DNA of 64,000 nt from Chryseobacterium gleum (GCA_945883565.1 CAMCXO010000005.1:62001-126000); one strand, 5' to 3'; numbered from the stretch's first letter, positions 8,538 to 17,996 are shown. The notes: generated by a model not told the origin, from the letters alone. A program made the numbers and translations.

Positions 8538-9038
8538 TTAATTTCTTTCTACAACAAAATCTTCAGTAATGGTTTCAAGAATACTTGCACCCGGTACGTC
8601 AATAATCTCAATATGCCTTAATTTCAGCCTGTTTTGACCTACTTCAATCGCCTCTAAATCGTAAACTACGGAATCGTTGATGTTTATATTTAGCTTTTGA
8701 CCTATAATCTCGTACGACCCTACATAACTCTTATTTCCGCTGCTGTAAATGGTGTTATCTGCTGCGCTACCACGGTAGTTATAGTCAAAACTCGCAGTAT
8801 TCGATGAATCATTAATATCTAAACTTCCCGCCAAAGTTAGTATTTCATATTCTAAATAAAAAGGAGCTCCTTGAATTACACCATCTTGAGTGCGTTTCAC
8901 CTCTATTAAGTTCCAGTTACCCACGGCCACATCGGCTAATGCTGTGGTTGGTGTGTTGTTGTTTTTGTCGTTTTCTTTACGGCATGAAACTAAGCTCATT
9001 GCCCCTAGGAACAAGACAGCCAAAAATCGTTTTTTCAT
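8538..9038 (-). CDS. Lipocalin-like lipoprotein
   Basis: A 166-residue protein with an SpII signal peptide (MKKRFLAVLFLGAMSLVSC, lipid-modified Cys19). A short Asn-rich linker (KENDKNNNTP) is followed by a beta-rich domain that opens with VGNWNLIEVKRTQDGV, the style of small Bacteroidota lipocalin-like domains. It should be anchored in the outer or inner membrane facing the periplasm. No enzymatic motif is visible. The protein at 51029-51541 has the same architecture and similar spacing, so the two may be distant paralogues. The function is unknown. Confidence 0.75.
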   Translation of the reverse strand: MKKRFLAVLFLGAMSLVSCRKENDKNNNTPTTALADVAVGNWNLIEVKRTQDGVIQGAPFYLEYEILTLAGSLDINDSSNTASFDYNYRGSAADNTIYSSGNKSYVGSYEIIGQKLNININDSVVYDLEAIEVGQNRLKLRHIEIIDVPGASILETITEDFVVERN

Positions 9039-9107
9039 TATGAAGGATTTAATTTGCGAAGTAATTGCAGTTAGGTTAAGTGAATGTTATGAGATTTAAT
9101 TGAAAGA

Positions 9108-10223
9108 ATGTTGTTGGAATCACTTTATGTTCATGTCCCCTTTTGCAAAAAAGCTTGCCATTACTGCAATTTTCACTTTAGCACTTCTCTTAAAACACAA
9201 ACTTCTCTGTTAACCGCTCTAGGTGTTGAATTGGGATTATGGAACGAGCAATATTCAGTTAATCAATGGAATAGTGTTTATTTTGGAGGTGGGAGCCCGA
9301 GTATACTCGATGATAGCTTACTCACTTTTTTGCATAAAAATATAATAAAAATGGCTCCTTTAGCTTTAAATGCTGAATACACACTTGAGGCCAATCCTGA
9401 TGATGTAACATTAGAAAAAGCTATGTTTTGGGCGGATTTGGGCATAAACCGAATTAGCTTAGGAATTCAGTCGTTTCTCGATAGAGATTTAAGTTTTATG
9501 AATAGGGCTCACAACTCCCAACAGGCTTCTCATGCAATAAAGATTTTAAAAGAAACAAATTTTAGGAATTTTAACATTGACTTAATATATGGCATCCCTG
9601 GTCAAGGCTTAAATGAGTGGGAAGCTAATCTTTTATTGGCCATTCAAAGTCAAGCCACACATATTTCTGCTTATGCTTTAACGATTGAAGAAAAAACCGT
9701 TTTTGGTCGAAAACTTCAAAAAAATCAGATTCAAGAAAGCCCAGAAGAGCTTATTGATGAACAATACCAACTAATGTGCGAGATTTTAAAACAAAGTGGT
9801 TACGAACACTATGAGATTTCAAATTTTGCACTTCAAGGTAAAAGAGCTATTCACAACAGTTCTTACTGGAAAGGCCAAGCCTATTTAGGCATTGGACCTT
9901 CTGCAAATAGTTTTGATGGCTCCAAACGTTGGTGGAATATCTCAAATAACCCAGAATATATCAAAAATGTTAACAAAAATGAACGTTGGTTTGATAGTGA
10001 AACATTAAGCCCTGAAAACATTTTCAACGAAAAATTAATGTTAGGTCTTAGAACGTCGACAGGCATAGAGATGGCCTTTTTAAACTACTTTAACTCGAAG
10101 GAGAAAAAGATTCTAAATAAATTAATAAACAAAGGCTGGATTGAAATGGATGATGATTATTTTAGAATTGCCGAAAAACATTGGTTATTAACCGATGAAA
10201 TCTTAAAACAATTAATGCGATGA
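9108..10223 (+). CDS. hemW: Radical SAM heme chaperone HemW
   Basis: A 371-residue protein of the HemN/HemW family. The N-terminal radical SAM motif is VPFCKKACHYC with Cys13, Cys17 and Cys20, and the following CNFHF is the HemW form. FGGGSPS, EANPDDVT and RISLGIQSF follow, and a C-terminal winged helix (NEKLMLGLRTSTGI) matches the family. HemW binds heme and an Fe4S4 cluster and delivers heme to respiratory enzymes; it is often mis-annotated as coproporphyrinogen dehydrogenase. The start at ATG 9108 gives the standard short N-terminus. The stop overlaps the start of the following cyclase-family gene. Confidence 0.92.
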   Translation: MLLESLYVHVPFCKKACHYCNFHFSTSLKTQTSLLTALGVELGLWNEQYSVNQWNSVYFGGGSPSILDDSLLTFLHKNIIKMAPLALNAEYTLEANPDDVTLEKAMFWADLGINRISLGIQSFLDRDLSFMNRAHNSQQASHAIKILKETNFRNFNIDLIYGIPGQGLNEWEANLLLAIQSQATHISAYALTIEEKTVFGRKLQKNQIQESPEELIDEQYQLMCEILKQSGYEHYEISNFALQGKRAIHNSSYWKGQAYLGIGPSANSFDGSKRWWNISNNPEYIKNVNKNERWFDSETLSPENIFNEKLMLGLRTSTGIEMAFLNYFNSKEKKILNKLINKGWIEMDDDYFRIAEKHWLLTDEILKQLMR

Positions 10224-10960
10224 ATACCACGATAGTTTGGAGCAATAAAAAATACCAATTCGATTTAAACAAAGGCATTGATCTCTCTTTGCCTTATGGT
10301 GGAGAGAAATCGGCTTTTGCCTGGGGTTCAAAAGCTGTTAAATTTACTCCAGTTCAATATGGCGACTGGGTAGGCGCAGTGGAACAAGGTGCATCTGTGA
10401 ACTTTTTCGACATTCAATTTAATCCTCATGGAAATGGAACCCACACCGAATGGGCTGGTCATTTGTTAACAACTAGAGGTTCCATAAACAGCGTGTTAAA
10501 ACGCTATTGGTTTAAGTCTATGTTGATTGATGCCCAAGTAGTTAATGGGGGATACTTAGACTTACCTTTAACAGCTATTTCCCTCGAAAAGCCAGAAGCA
10601 TTGATTATTAGGAGTTTTCAAAATGACTTGGGACCACAAAGAATCGACTTTTGGCAAACCAACCCTCCTTTTCTGCTTCCAGATCAGTGTGCGTATTTGG
10701 CTGACATTGGAATAAATCACTTATTAATTGATTTACCTTCCATTGATCCTGAACAAGATAATGGTGCTTTAGCTGCGCATAAAGCATTTTGGCAATTTGA
10801 CCGCGAAATTCGTGAACATGCCACCATTACAGAACTTATTTGTGTGCCTTCACATCTTGCTTCAGGGGTGTATTTACTTAATCTACAAGTTGCACCTTTT
10901 GAAAATGATGCGAGCCCAAGTAGGCCTTTGTTGTATGAATTAGTTGAAGTAGAACAATAA
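10220..10960 (+). CDS. Cyclase / kynurenine formamidase-like family protein
   Basis: A 246-residue soluble protein of the metal-dependent cyclase family. The diagnostic HGxGTHxxxxxH motif appears as HGNGTHTEWAGH (about residues 73-84), and a second metal region, HLLIDLPSIDPEQDNG, occurs near 175-190, followed by AHKAFWQ. Members hydrolyse N-formylkynurenine or related amides or lactones; the exact substrate cannot be told from the motif. It is coupled to hemW by an ATGA overlap. A tryptophan catabolic partner is not present nearby, so kynurenine formamidase is only one possibility. Confidence 0.8.
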   Translation: MNTTIVWSNKKYQFDLNKGIDLSLPYGGEKSAFAWGSKAVKFTPVQYGDWVGAVEQGASVNFFDIQFNPHGNGTHTEWAGHLLTTRGSINSVLKRYWFKSMLIDAQVVNGGYLDLPLTAISLEKPEALIIRSFQNDLGPQRIDFWQTNPPFLLPDQCAYLADIGINHLLIDLPSIDPEQDNGALAAHKAFWQFDREIREHATITELICVPSHLASGVYLLNLQVAPFENDASPSRPLLYELVEVEQ

Positions 10961-10975
10961 AAACCACCAAACATT

Positions 10976-11317
10976 GTGAATATAGAAACTTTACGCAGCG
11001 TTTGTTTGGCTTATGAAAATACCTCAGAAGAGTTGCCTTTTGGCCCAGATACTTTGGTTTTCAAAGTATTTGGAAAAATGTTTGTCGCTGTTGGCTTAAA
11101 TTCTCATCCATTGAGTATAAACTTAAAATGCGATCCCGAGTACGCTTTAGAGCTTCGAGCGACTCATTCAAGCATTACCCCTGGCTACCACATGAATAAA
11201 ATGCACTGGAATACAATAGTATTAGACAATAGCCTAAACCAAAAATTAATTCTCGAGCTCATTAAACACTCGTATGAAATAGTGTTGAAAGGCGTTCCAA
11301 AAAGCAAAAGGCATTAA
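10976..11317 (+). CDS. MmcQ/YjbR family DNA-binding-like protein
   Basis: A 113-residue protein with the CyaY-like fold of the MmcQ/YjbR family. Typical features are the N-terminal NIETLRSVCLAYENTSEELP, FGPDTLVFKVFGKMF, an NLKCDPEYALELR strand-helix, and PGYHMNKMHWNTI. Only a GTG (10976) can serve as start in a position that preserves this N-terminus. It lies 15 nt downstream of the cyclase gene and is probably co-transcribed with hemW. The family is structurally related to DNA-binding proteins, but a regulatory role is unproven. Confidence 0.88.
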   Translation: MNIETLRSVCLAYENTSEELPFGPDTLVFKVFGKMFVAVGLNSHPLSINLKCDPEYALELRATHSSITPGYHMNKMHWNTIVLDNSLNQKLILELIKHSYEIVLKGVPKSKRH

Positions 11318-11324
11318 GCCATAA

Positions 11325-12200
11325 TTACTGACGTTCTTCTACTATTTCGTTGGCTTTTGCGATGGCTCTTTTAAGCTTGAAATCGCTCCATGTGCTTTTG
11401 TAATATTTGTTTAGAAAATAATCGAGCTTTCTTATAACAAATACGTTGTATGCTCCTTTTATTCGATATAAATTCGATTCGCTCAATGCCCTTAAACTCA
11501 GTGAAAAACTTCCATCTAAGTACTCAATATAATGCCAAATACCGCTTGGCATAAACAAAGTTTCTCCATGCTTAAGCTCATGCTGATAACCCTGAGCAAA
11601 CTTCAACGCCGGATATTTACTATAATCGATATTACTAAAATCTACAGCACTATGGGTAGTAAACGGAAGTTTATATAAAAATCGTGTTTGATTTTGATCG
11701 AAAAGAGTGATTCGTTTTGTACCCCAAAATTGAGTTATAAATACATGACTAAGATCTATGTCGTAATGTAAGCGAACATCACTTCCTGCACAACCAAAAA
11801 ATAAATAGGGAAAGTCTTTTAGCCAACCGTCGGTGACGTCGGGAAAACTAAAATCACTTAAAAGTTCTGGCTTCAATTTGAATAAATTGAACAAAAATAT
11901 CCGCAAATCGCTAACTTCACCACTGCTAAGCATTTCTAAATAATCGCCAAAAGCCATTTCTTTTGCCGGAGGCATTTCTATTGCAGTTGGATCATTATCA
12001 AGCCATTTACCATAAAGCTTAACCCTCTCATCACCTGCCACTTTCTTCAAATTATTATAACTCCAATTTATTTTGGCCGTCCATGATTTTGAGAAATTCC
12101 GAATTACAAGTGGTTTTAACGGCTTCTGATAGTGGTTTATAAAGTCTTCTTTGCTTATCTCGTCTACAACATCAATAGCCGAGAGATTTAGCTCATTCAT
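11325..12200 (-). CDS. Cupin-like JmjC-type Fe(II)/2-oxoglutarate oxygenase (Cupin_8)
   Basis: A 291-residue protein with a JmjC/Cupin_8 fold. The N-terminus has KPLVIRNFSKSW. The metal ligands are visible as HYDIDLSHVF (His and Asp of HxD) and the distal PSGIWHYIEY (His), with the conserved FWGTKRITLF and LKHGETLFMPSG around them. The family hydroxylates proteins or tRNA bases using 2-oxoglutarate. The last 50 residues are basic and helical. It is convergent with the MmcQ gene (8 nt gap) and divergent from thrS. The substrate cannot be inferred. Confidence 0.88.
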   Translation of the reverse strand: MNELNLSAIDVVDEISKEDFINHYQKPLKPLVIRNFSKSWTAKINWSYNNLKKVAGDERVKLYGKWLDNDPTAIEMPPAKEMAFGDYLEMLSSGEVSDLRIFLFNLFKLKPELLSDFSFPDVTDGWLKDFPYLFFGCAGSDVRLHYDIDLSHVFITQFWGTKRITLFDQNQTRFLYKLPFTTHSAVDFSNIDYSKYPALKFAQGYQHELKHGETLFMPSGIWHYIEYLDGSFSLSLRALSESNLYRIKGAYNVFVIRKLDYFLNKYYKSTWSDFKLKRAIAKANEIVEERQ

Positions 12201-12317
12201 GCAAATTTGGTTTTAGCCTAAAAGGCTGTCAAAAATATTAATATAGCTGAGTCAAGAAAATGACTTCAACCACAAATATTGCGTTAAAGAATCAACTCAT
12301 GCAGCTTCTTCAAAGGG

Positions 12318-12325
12318 TATATTTG
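12318..12325 (+). promoter_or_regulatory. Putative -7 box (TAnnTTTG) of the thrS operon
   Basis: TATATTTG matches the Bacteroidota -7 consensus exactly and lies 26 nt before the chosen thrS ATG. No convincing TTTG -33 element is seen about 19 nt upstream. If used, transcription would start near 12332, which argues against a GTG start at 12325 and for ATG 12352. Confidence 0.45.
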
Positions 12326-12351
12326 TGGCCCTCAGAATAAACCCATTACAG

Positions 12352-14286
12352 ATGATAGCTATTACCCTTCCCGATGGTTCGGTTCGCGAATTTGCAGAAG
12401 GTTCGACAGCATACGAAGTGGCCAACAGCATTAGCTCTGGCTTGGCCAGAAATGTTTTGTCTGCAAGCATTAATGGCCAAATAATTGAAATACATGATCC
12501 TTTACCAGGCAGTGGGCATTTAGTTTTGTACACATGGGAAAGCGCCGAAGGTAAAAAAGCCTTTTGGCATTCTTCTGCCCACGTATTGGCACAAGCCATA
12601 CTGAAATTGTATCCTAATGTCCTTTTGACAATTGGACCTGCCATAGAACAGGGGTTTTATTATGATGTAGATTTTGGTGATTACAGCCTTCAAGAAAAAG
12701 ATTTCGCCGCAATTGAAGACAAATTTTTGGAATTGGCTCGTGAAAAAGCCAATTTTAAAATGCGTTCGGTGAGCAAAAAAGAGGCTTTGGAGGTTTATGC
12801 CAAAAACCCATATAAAACCGAACTAATTCAAAATCTAGAAGATGGCTCTATAACCTTTTGCGATCACAGCGATTTTACTGATTTATGTCGTGGAGGACAT
12901 ATTCCAAATACCGGTTTGATTAAAGCCATCAAGGTAATGAATGTTGCCGGTGCATATTGGCGCGGCGACGAAAAAAACAAGCAGTTAACCCGGGTTTATG
13001 GTATTTCATTTCCAAAGAAAACTGAACTAGATGCCTATTTGGTTTTGCTTGAAGAGGCCAAAAAACGCGACCATCGAAAATTAGGGAAAGAATTGGAATT
13101 GTTTACTTTTTCTCAACGGGTTGGACAAGGTTTGCCACTATGGCTGCCTAAAGGAGCTCATTTGCGAGAAAGATTAGAGCAATTTTTAAAGAAAGCCCAG
13201 AAAAAAGCAGGCTATGAGCCAGTAATTAGCCCACATATTGGCAGCAAAGAGCTTTATGTTACTTCGGGTCATTACGCCAAATACGGAGCCGATTCTTTTC
13301 AACCAATTCGCACGCCGGAAGAAGGAGAAGAGTACTTATTAAAACCTATGAACTGCCCTCATCACTGCGAAATATATAAAAGTAAGCCCAGATCTTATCG
13401 AGATTTACCCATTAGATTTGCTGAATTTGGAACCGTTTACAGATATGAACAAAGTGGTGAGTTACATGGATTAACCAGAGTACGTGGTTTTACTCAAGAC
13501 GATGCGCATTTATTTTGTACACCTGATCAACTAAAAGATGAGTTCAAAAAAGTCATTGATTTAGTTTTATACATCTTTAAAACGCTTGACTTTCAAAATT
13601 ATACAGCTCAAATTAGTCTTAGAGATTCTGAGAAACCGGAAAAATACATTGGCAGCAACGAGAATTGGGAGAAAGCTGAGGCAGCGATAATTGAAGCGAC
13701 GGCAGAAAAAGGTCTAAATACCAGTGTGGCTTACGGAGAAGCTGCATTTTATGGTCCAAAGCTTGATTTTATGGTGAAAGATGCTTTGAACAGAAGTTGG
13801 CAGTTGGGCACCATTCAAGTAGACTACAACTTGCCCGAGCGTTTCGAATTAGAATATAAAGGCGCAGACAATCAGATTCATAGGCCAATAATGATTCATA
13901 GAGCTCCCTTTGGCAGTATGGAACGTTTTGTAGCTGTACTTCTGGAACACTGTGCCGGTAATTTCCCATTGTGGCTTACACCTGAACAGTTCATTGTGTT
14001 GCCCATAAGTGAGAAGTTTTTAGACTATGCATTTGAGGTTTCACAATTGCTCGACAATTACGATATTCGCGGCCTCGTTGACGTAAGGAACGAGAAAGCC
14101 GGTCGTAAAATTCGCGATGCTGAAATTCAAAAGATTCCTTTCATGCTTGTAGTAGGTGAAAAGGAACTTGAAACCAACAGTGTAGCTGTTCGAAAACATG
14201 GCCATGGCGACTTGGGTAGCATGAGCATTGAGGCATTTGCCGAATTGGTTAAGCAAACCATAGCCGAAGAATTAAGCAGAAATTAA
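12352..14286 (+). CDS. thrS: Threonine--tRNA ligase
   Basis: A 644-residue class II synthetase of full bacterial architecture. The order is a TGS domain (1-60, [17 protein letters not shown]), the editing domain with [11 protein letters not shown] and [15 protein letters not shown], the catalytic core with motif 2 FRYEQ-like [20 protein letters not shown], the zinc-binding [11 protein letters not shown] cysteine region, motif 3 ([12 protein letters not shown]), and the C-terminal anticodon-binding domain. I selected ATG 12352 because it gives the family N-terminus; the GTG at 12325 would add nine residues. No T-box leader is visible. It heads the thrS-infC-rpmI-rplT operon. Confidence 0.97.
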   Translation: MIAITLPDGSVREFAEGSTAYEVANSISSGLARNVLSASINGQIIEIHDPLPGSGHLVLYTWESAEGKKAFWHSSAHVLAQAILKLYPNVLLTIGPAIEQGFYYDVDFGDYSLQEKDFAAIEDKFLELAREKANFKMRSVSKKEALEVYAKNPYKTELIQNLEDGSITFCDHSDFTDLCRGGHIPNTGLIKAIKVMNVAGAYWRGDEKNKQLTRVYGISFPKKTELDAYLVLLEEAKKRDHRKLGKELELFTFSQRVGQGLPLWLPKGAHLRERLEQFLKKAQKKAGYEPVISPHIGSKELYVTSGHYAKYGADSFQPIRTPEEGEEYLLKPMNCPHHCEIYKSKPRSYRDLPIRFAEFGTVYRYEQSGELHGLTRVRGFTQDDAHLFCTPDQLKDEFKKVIDLVLYIFKTLDFQNYTAQISLRDSEKPEKYIGSNENWEKAEAAIIEATAEKGLNTSVAYGEAAFYGPKLDFMVKDALNRSWQLGTIQVDYNLPERFELEYKGADNQIHRPIMIHRAPFGSMERFVAVLLEHCAGNFPLWLTPEQFIVLPISEKFLDYAFEVSQLLDNYDIRGLVDVRNEKAGRKIRDAEIQKIPFMLVVGEKELETNSVAVRKHGHGDLGSMSIEAFAELVKQTIAEELSRN

Positions 14287-14298
14287 AAAACAGATACA

Positions 14299-14862
14299 CT
14301 GAGTAAAGACATCAAAGCTCCGCGCCAAACTAGGCAGGAAGAAGAAAAACACCGCATCAATGAACGCATAGGCGTTCCTAAGTTGCGCTTGGTAGGTGAG
14401 AATATCGAAAACCCGGGGGTTTATAATACCGTTGAAGCCTTGCGCATGGCACGTGACATGGAACTTGATTTGGTAGAGATATCGCCTCAAGCAGATCCAC
14501 CGGTTGCAAAAATTATTGATTACAGAAAATTTCTGTATGACCAAAAAAAGAAGCAAAAAGAACTGGCTTCGAAAAACGTCAAAGTAGTCGTGAAGGAAAT
14601 CCGTTTTGGGCCCAATACGGATGAACATGACTATGAATTTAAACGCAAGCATGCGCTAAAGTTTTTAGAAGATGGCTTTAAAATTAAAGCATTCGTGTTT
14701 TTTAGAGGCCGGAGTATAGTTTTTAAAGACAAAGGTGAAATTCTATTGCTTCAATTGGCACAAGATGTTGAACAAATTGGAAAAGTAGAAAGCATGCCAA
14801 AACTAGAAGGTAAGCGCATGATTATGATGTTAGCCCCTAAAACTCAAAAGAAAAAGAACTAA
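14299..14862 (+). CDS. infC: Translation initiation factor IF-3 with a non-canonical start codon
   Basis: IF-3 binds the 30S subunit and checks start-codon pairing. The N-terminal domain ([18 protein letters not shown]) and linker plus C-terminal domain ([31 protein letters not shown]) are intact, about 187 residues. The frame is open from the thrS stop at 14284-14286 but has no ATG, GTG or TTG before the TTG at 14383, which would delete conserved residues. CTG at 14299 (or ATC at 14311) is the likely start. IF-3 genes in other bacteria (AUU in Escherichia coli) use such codons for autoregulation, so this is probably genuine. The exact codon is an inference. Confidence 0.93.
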   Translation: MSKDIKAPRQTRQEEEKHRINERIGVPKLRLVGENIENPGVYNTVEALRMARDMELDLVEISPQADPPVAKIIDYRKFLYDQKKKQKELASKNVKVVVKEIRFGPNTDEHDYEFKRKHALKFLEDGFKIKAFVFFRGRSIVFKDKGEILLLQLAQDVEQIGKVESMPKLEGKRMIMMLAPKTQKKKN

Positions 14863-14889
14863 AATATCAGTCCCTAAATACCTTGCATT

Positions 14890-15084
14890 ATGCCCAAAAT
14901 GAAAACAAAATCCAGTGCCAAAAAGCGCTTTAAGCTAACTGGTACCGGAAAAATAAAGCGGAAACACGCTTTCAAAAGCCATATCCTTACCAAAAAGGAA
15001 ACCCAACGTAAACGCCGCTTAACGCATAGCACATTGGTTGATAAAGCCGATATGAATAGCGTTAAAGACATGTTGGTAATGTAA
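14890..15084 (+). CDS. rpmI: Large ribosomal subunit protein bL35
   Basis: A 64-residue basic protein beginning [20 protein letters not shown], the signature of bL35, with the usual [14 protein letters not shown] centre. It lies 27 nt after infC and 80 nt before rplT, the classical infC-rpmI-rplT order. The 80-nt rpmI-rplT gap contains a small GC-rich CCGG...CCGG dyad (about 15122-15138) that could take part in ribosomal-protein feedback, but I cannot demonstrate that. Confidence 0.97.
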   Translation: MPKMKTKSSAKKRFKLTGTGKIKRKHAFKSHILTKKETQRKRRLTHSTLVDKADMNSVKDMLVM

Positions 15085-15164
15085 TTATTTGGTTTAATAA
15101 CCCTGCTTGTAGGCCTTAAAAGTCCGGTAAGCTGCCGGCGCCTCAATCAAAACAACTTAACAAA

Positions 15165-15512
15165 ATGCCAAGAAGTGTAAGTTCAGTAGCCTCAAGGGCA
15201 CGAAGAAAAAAAATCATGAAACTTGCTAAGGGTTCTTTCGGTAGAAGAAAGAATGTTTGGACAGTTGCTAAAAACTCAGTTGAAAAGGGACTCAGTTATG
15301 CCTATCGCGATAGAAGAAACAAAAAGCGCAGCTTTAGAGCCCTTTGGATCCAACGCATTAATGCAGGTTCTCGTCAATACGGAATGTCGTATTCGGTATT
15401 TATGGGTAAGTTAAAGCATTCCGGTATAGAACTCAACCGTAAAGTTTTAGCTGATTTGGCCATGAACCACCCCGACGCTTTCAAACGTGTTATTGAAATG
15501 GTTCAAGCTTAA
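15165..15512 (+). CDS. rplT: Large ribosomal subunit protein bL20
   Basis: A 115-residue bL20 starting [20 protein letters not shown], with [37 protein letters not shown]-like helices and a C-terminal globular domain ([13 protein letters not shown]). It is needed for early 50S assembly and represses its own operon in several bacteria. It is the last gene of the thrS operon and is followed 25 nt later by a strong terminator. Confidence 0.97.
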   Translation: MPRSVSSVASRARRKKIMKLAKGSFGRRKNVWTVAKNSVEKGLSYAYRDRRNKKRSFRALWIQRINAGSRQYGMSYSVFMGKLKHSGIELNRKVLADLAMNHPDAFKRVIEMVQA

Positions 15513-15537
15513 ATTCTAATAACAGGACTGATGTAAG

Positions 15538-15569
15538 AGCTGTCGCGTTAAACCGACAGCTTTTTTTTT
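15538..15569 (+). terminator. Rho-independent terminator of the thrS-infC-rpmI-rplT operon
   Basis: An 8-bp stem AGCTGTCG / CGACAGCT (15538-15545 and 15554-15561) with an 8-nt loop runs into nine consecutive T residues on the plus strand. It begins 25 nt after the rplT stop codon. Confidence 0.9.
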
Positions 15570-15646
15570 GCTTTCATTCGGCTCTCTTAATAGATTTATG
15601 CCATGAGACTAACCTTAAAATACTTAAAAGCAATTCATCATAAACT

Positions 15647-16660
15647 ATGATTTTAGTAACTGGAGGAACAGGTTTATTAGGCGCTCATTTGCTTTACAAA
15701 TTAACCTCATCGGGAATAGAGGTTCGGGCCACTTATAGGGATATTAAAAGGCTAAACATTACTGAGAAAATTTTTTCTTATTACCATTCTTCGCTAGAAG
15801 AACTGATGCGGAAAATAGACTGGGTTAAATGTGATTTGCTGGATATAGAAAATGTTAAGGATACCTTTGAAGGCATTCGTTCGGTTTATCATTGTGCCGC
15901 TAAGGTATCATTCCACTCAAAAGATGCTCAAGAGTTGATGCAGAATAATGCAACTGCAACAAACATTTTAGTAAACCAATGTTTGGTTTCAGGAATTGAG
16001 CACTTGGTTTATGTAAGTTCGGTGGCCGCTTTAGGCCGAGAAGCCAATAAGTCTTTTTACAATGAAAATAGCCATTGGAAGGATAGTCCTGAGAATTCGG
16101 TTTATGGACTTTCGAAGTACAAAGCCGAAATGGAGGTTTGGAGAGGCATTGAAGAAGGTTTAAATGCAGCCATTGTAAATCCAGTGATTATTTTGGGCCC
16201 AGGAGCATGGAAAGAAAGCAGTTCTACCATTTTTGAAACCATAGAAAAAGGATTCAACTTTTATACACCTGGTGCAAATGGCTTTGTGGATGTTCGCGAT
16301 GTAGTTGAGGCGATGGTTACAATTGCCAATAAAAAAATAAATCGCGAACGATTCGTGTTGGTATCTGAGAATATGTTTTACAAGGACTTATTTTCACTAA
16401 TCGCCAAAGGACTAAATAAAAAAAAACCTCGTATAGAAGCTAAGCGATGGATGCTATGGCTTTTGTTGTACTTTCAAAGAACTCGCGAGTTGTTAGGTGG
16501 TCCAAAGGCCCAAATAACTTCAGAAACTGCCGCGAGCGCTTTTCGAATTTCAAATTATAGCGCTGATAAAGCCATCAATCAACTTGGAATTAAATTTATT
16601 CCTATTGAACATTCAGTTCGGGATATTTGTAAGTTAAAACTATCCGATAGTAAGGCATAA
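15647..16660 (+). CDS. NAD(P)-dependent extended SDR epimerase/dehydratase family protein
   Basis: A 337-residue Rossmann-fold protein. The N-terminal nucleotide motif is MILVTGGTGLLGAHLL (GxxGxxG), followed by the acidic WVKCDLLD, the HCAAKVS loop, YVSSVAALG and the catalytic YxxxK in SVYGLSKYKAE. The layout matches dihydroflavonol-reductase-like extended SDRs that act on sugar nucleotides or small carbonyl compounds. The gene stands alone between the ribosomal operon terminator and a convergent minus-strand cluster. The substrate is not inferable. Confidence 0.88.
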   Translation: MILVTGGTGLLGAHLLYKLTSSGIEVRATYRDIKRLNITEKIFSYYHSSLEELMRKIDWVKCDLLDIENVKDTFEGIRSVYHCAAKVSFHSKDAQELMQNNATATNILVNQCLVSGIEHLVYVSSVAALGREANKSFYNENSHWKDSPENSVYGLSKYKAEMEVWRGIEEGLNAAIVNPVIILGPGAWKESSSTIFETIEKGFNFYTPGANGFVDVRDVVEAMVTIANKKINRERFVLVSENMFYKDLFSLIAKGLNKKKPRIEAKRWMLWLLLYFQRTRELLGGPKAQITSETAASAFRISNYSADKAINQLGIKFIPIEHSVRDICKLKLSDSKA

Positions 16661-16698
16661 GTCATGTCGACTTAATACCGTTTTCTTCATTCAAACTT

Positions 16699-17205
16699 CT
16701 AAGCTTTGGATGCAAAAAAACTATCCTCCGGTAAAACAAGAAAGGAAGTTGGTAACAATTCTAGCTTTTGAATTGAGCATTGAAAAATGTGCGTTCCGCT
16801 GTCTAGTTTCTTTTCTTTAACGGCTTTTCTCATTTCCCCAAAGGGTAGGCTTAATATTTTACCGTTAGAAAGACGATATGGCACATTAGCATAATTGAGT
16901 AAATCGAGTTTTACAGATTCTCCCAAAGCCCTTACAAAGCGAGTTAGGGCATCAGTTGAGCAGCCACTTGGTGCTAAATAACTTTCATCGGCCACCACTA
17001 TCCAAAACTGATCAAAAAGCCAAACAGCATTGGAGCGCATTGCTTCTCCGTGGGTCTTCCAATTCTCAAGAAATTTATTTAACTCTTCATTTAAATAGGA
17101 CATTTCATTTTTTGATAAAGTCCTGTTTGAAGGGAAGATCCACACCCTTGAAGAGGGGTGATAATCATTGAAAATTAATAAGTCGTTTAATAGTATATTC
17201 TCCAT
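16699..17205 (-). CDS. Conserved hypothetical protein of Bacteroidota
   Basis: A 168-residue protein starting MENILLNDLLIFNDY at ATG 17205, 1 nt past the stop of the upstream Fe-S gene. Recognisable blocks are SRVWIFPSNRTLSKNEMSYL, FLENWKTHGEAMRS, FDQFWIVVADES and SGCSTDALTRFVR. I recall similar proteins in Bacteroidota that are often labelled ABC-transporter ATPase, yet no Walker motif is present, so that name is not supported. It is the last gene of the minus-strand amidase-MCE-FeS cluster. The function is unknown. Confidence 0.75.
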   Translation of the reverse strand: MENILLNDLLIFNDYHPSSRVWIFPSNRTLSKNEMSYLNEELNKFLENWKTHGEAMRSNAVWLFDQFWIVVADESYLAPSGCSTDALTRFVRALGESVKLDLLNYANVPYRLSNGKILSLPFGEMRKAVKEKKLDSGTHIFQCSIQKLELLPTSFLVLPEDSFFASKA

Positions 17206-17206
17206 A

Positions 17207-17986
17207 TTAGAAAGTAGCTTCATCGAGAAGTTCGCTAATATCATAGATTTTCACTTGAGCTTCTTTATTGTGGGCTTTTACCCCATCCGTCATCATAGTA
17301 CTGCAAAACGGACATGACACTGCAATAATTTCAGCCCCTGTTTCAAGTGCTTCAGAAGTACGCTCAATGTTTACATCCTTATTGCCTTTTTCGGGTTCTT
17401 TAAACATTTGTGCACCACCTGCACCGCAGCAAAATCCTTTGCTTTTACAACGCTTCATTTCCGAAAGTTCAGCTTCGAGGGCTTCGAGAACACTTCTAGG
17501 CGCTTCGTATTCGTTGTTAGCCCTACCAAGATAGCAAGGATCGTGAAAAGTAATTTTCTTACCTTTATACGAACCCCCTTCTACTTTTAATTTGCCTTGA
17601 TTTAAAAGCGTTTGCAGAAATTGAGTATGATGCATAACCTCATACTTGCCTCCTAATTCCGGGTATTCATTTTTAAGCGTATTGAAGCAATGAGGACATG
17701 CCGTAACTATTTTTTGGACCCCGTAACCATTCAGAACTTCGATATTCATCATGGCTTGCATTTGAAACAGAAATTCATTTCCAGCTCTTTTAGCCGGGTC
17801 GCCTGTACAACTTTCTTCGGGGCCTAGGACTGCAAAACGCACTTGCGATTTTTGAAGTAGTCTAACAAAAGAACGGGTTACTTTTTTTGCTCTATCGTCG
17901 AAACTGCCAGCGCATCCAACCCAAAATAGAATTTCGGGCTGTTCGTTCATTGCAGCATAATCGGCCATGGTTTTTACCTCTAACAT
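17207..17986 (-). CDS. (Fe-S)-binding oxidoreductase with CCG domains (HdrB/GlcF-like)
   Basis: A 259-residue soluble protein with two cysteine-rich CCG-type domains. The visible cluster motifs are FWVGCAGSFDDRAKK, CPHCFNTLKNEYPEL, HDPCYLGRANNEYEAPR, KGFCCGAGGAQMF and CPFCSTMMTDGV. Such domains bind non-cubane or 4Fe-4S clusters in HdrB, GlcF and LutA. The membrane Fe-S reductase two genes upstream supplies the HdrC/NarI-like half, so the pair probably forms an electron-transfer complex at the inner membrane, with electron donor unknown. ATG 17986 is the first start; ATG 17968 is an alternative. Confidence 0.88.
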   Translation of the reverse strand: MLEVKTMADYAAMNEQPEILFWVGCAGSFDDRAKKVTRSFVRLLQKSQVRFAVLGPEESCTGDPAKRAGNEFLFQMQAMMNIEVLNGYGVQKIVTACPHCFNTLKNEYPELGGKYEVMHHTQFLQTLLNQGKLKVEGGSYKGKKITFHDPCYLGRANNEYEAPRSVLEALEAELSEMKRCKSKGFCCGAGGAQMFKEPEKGNKDVNIERTSEALETGAEIIAVSCPFCSTMMTDGVKAHNKEAQVKIYDISELLDEATF

Positions 17987-17996
17987 GTTAACCAGT

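Noticed and set aside
12201-12317. T-box or riboswitch leader before thrS
   Set aside because: No T-box sequence, antiterminator pairing or terminator is visible; Bacteroidota rarely use T-boxes.
16658-16674. Terminator after the SDR gene
   Set aside because: TAAGTC/GACTTA forms a 6-bp stem with a 5-nt loop, but no T-tract follows on either strand.
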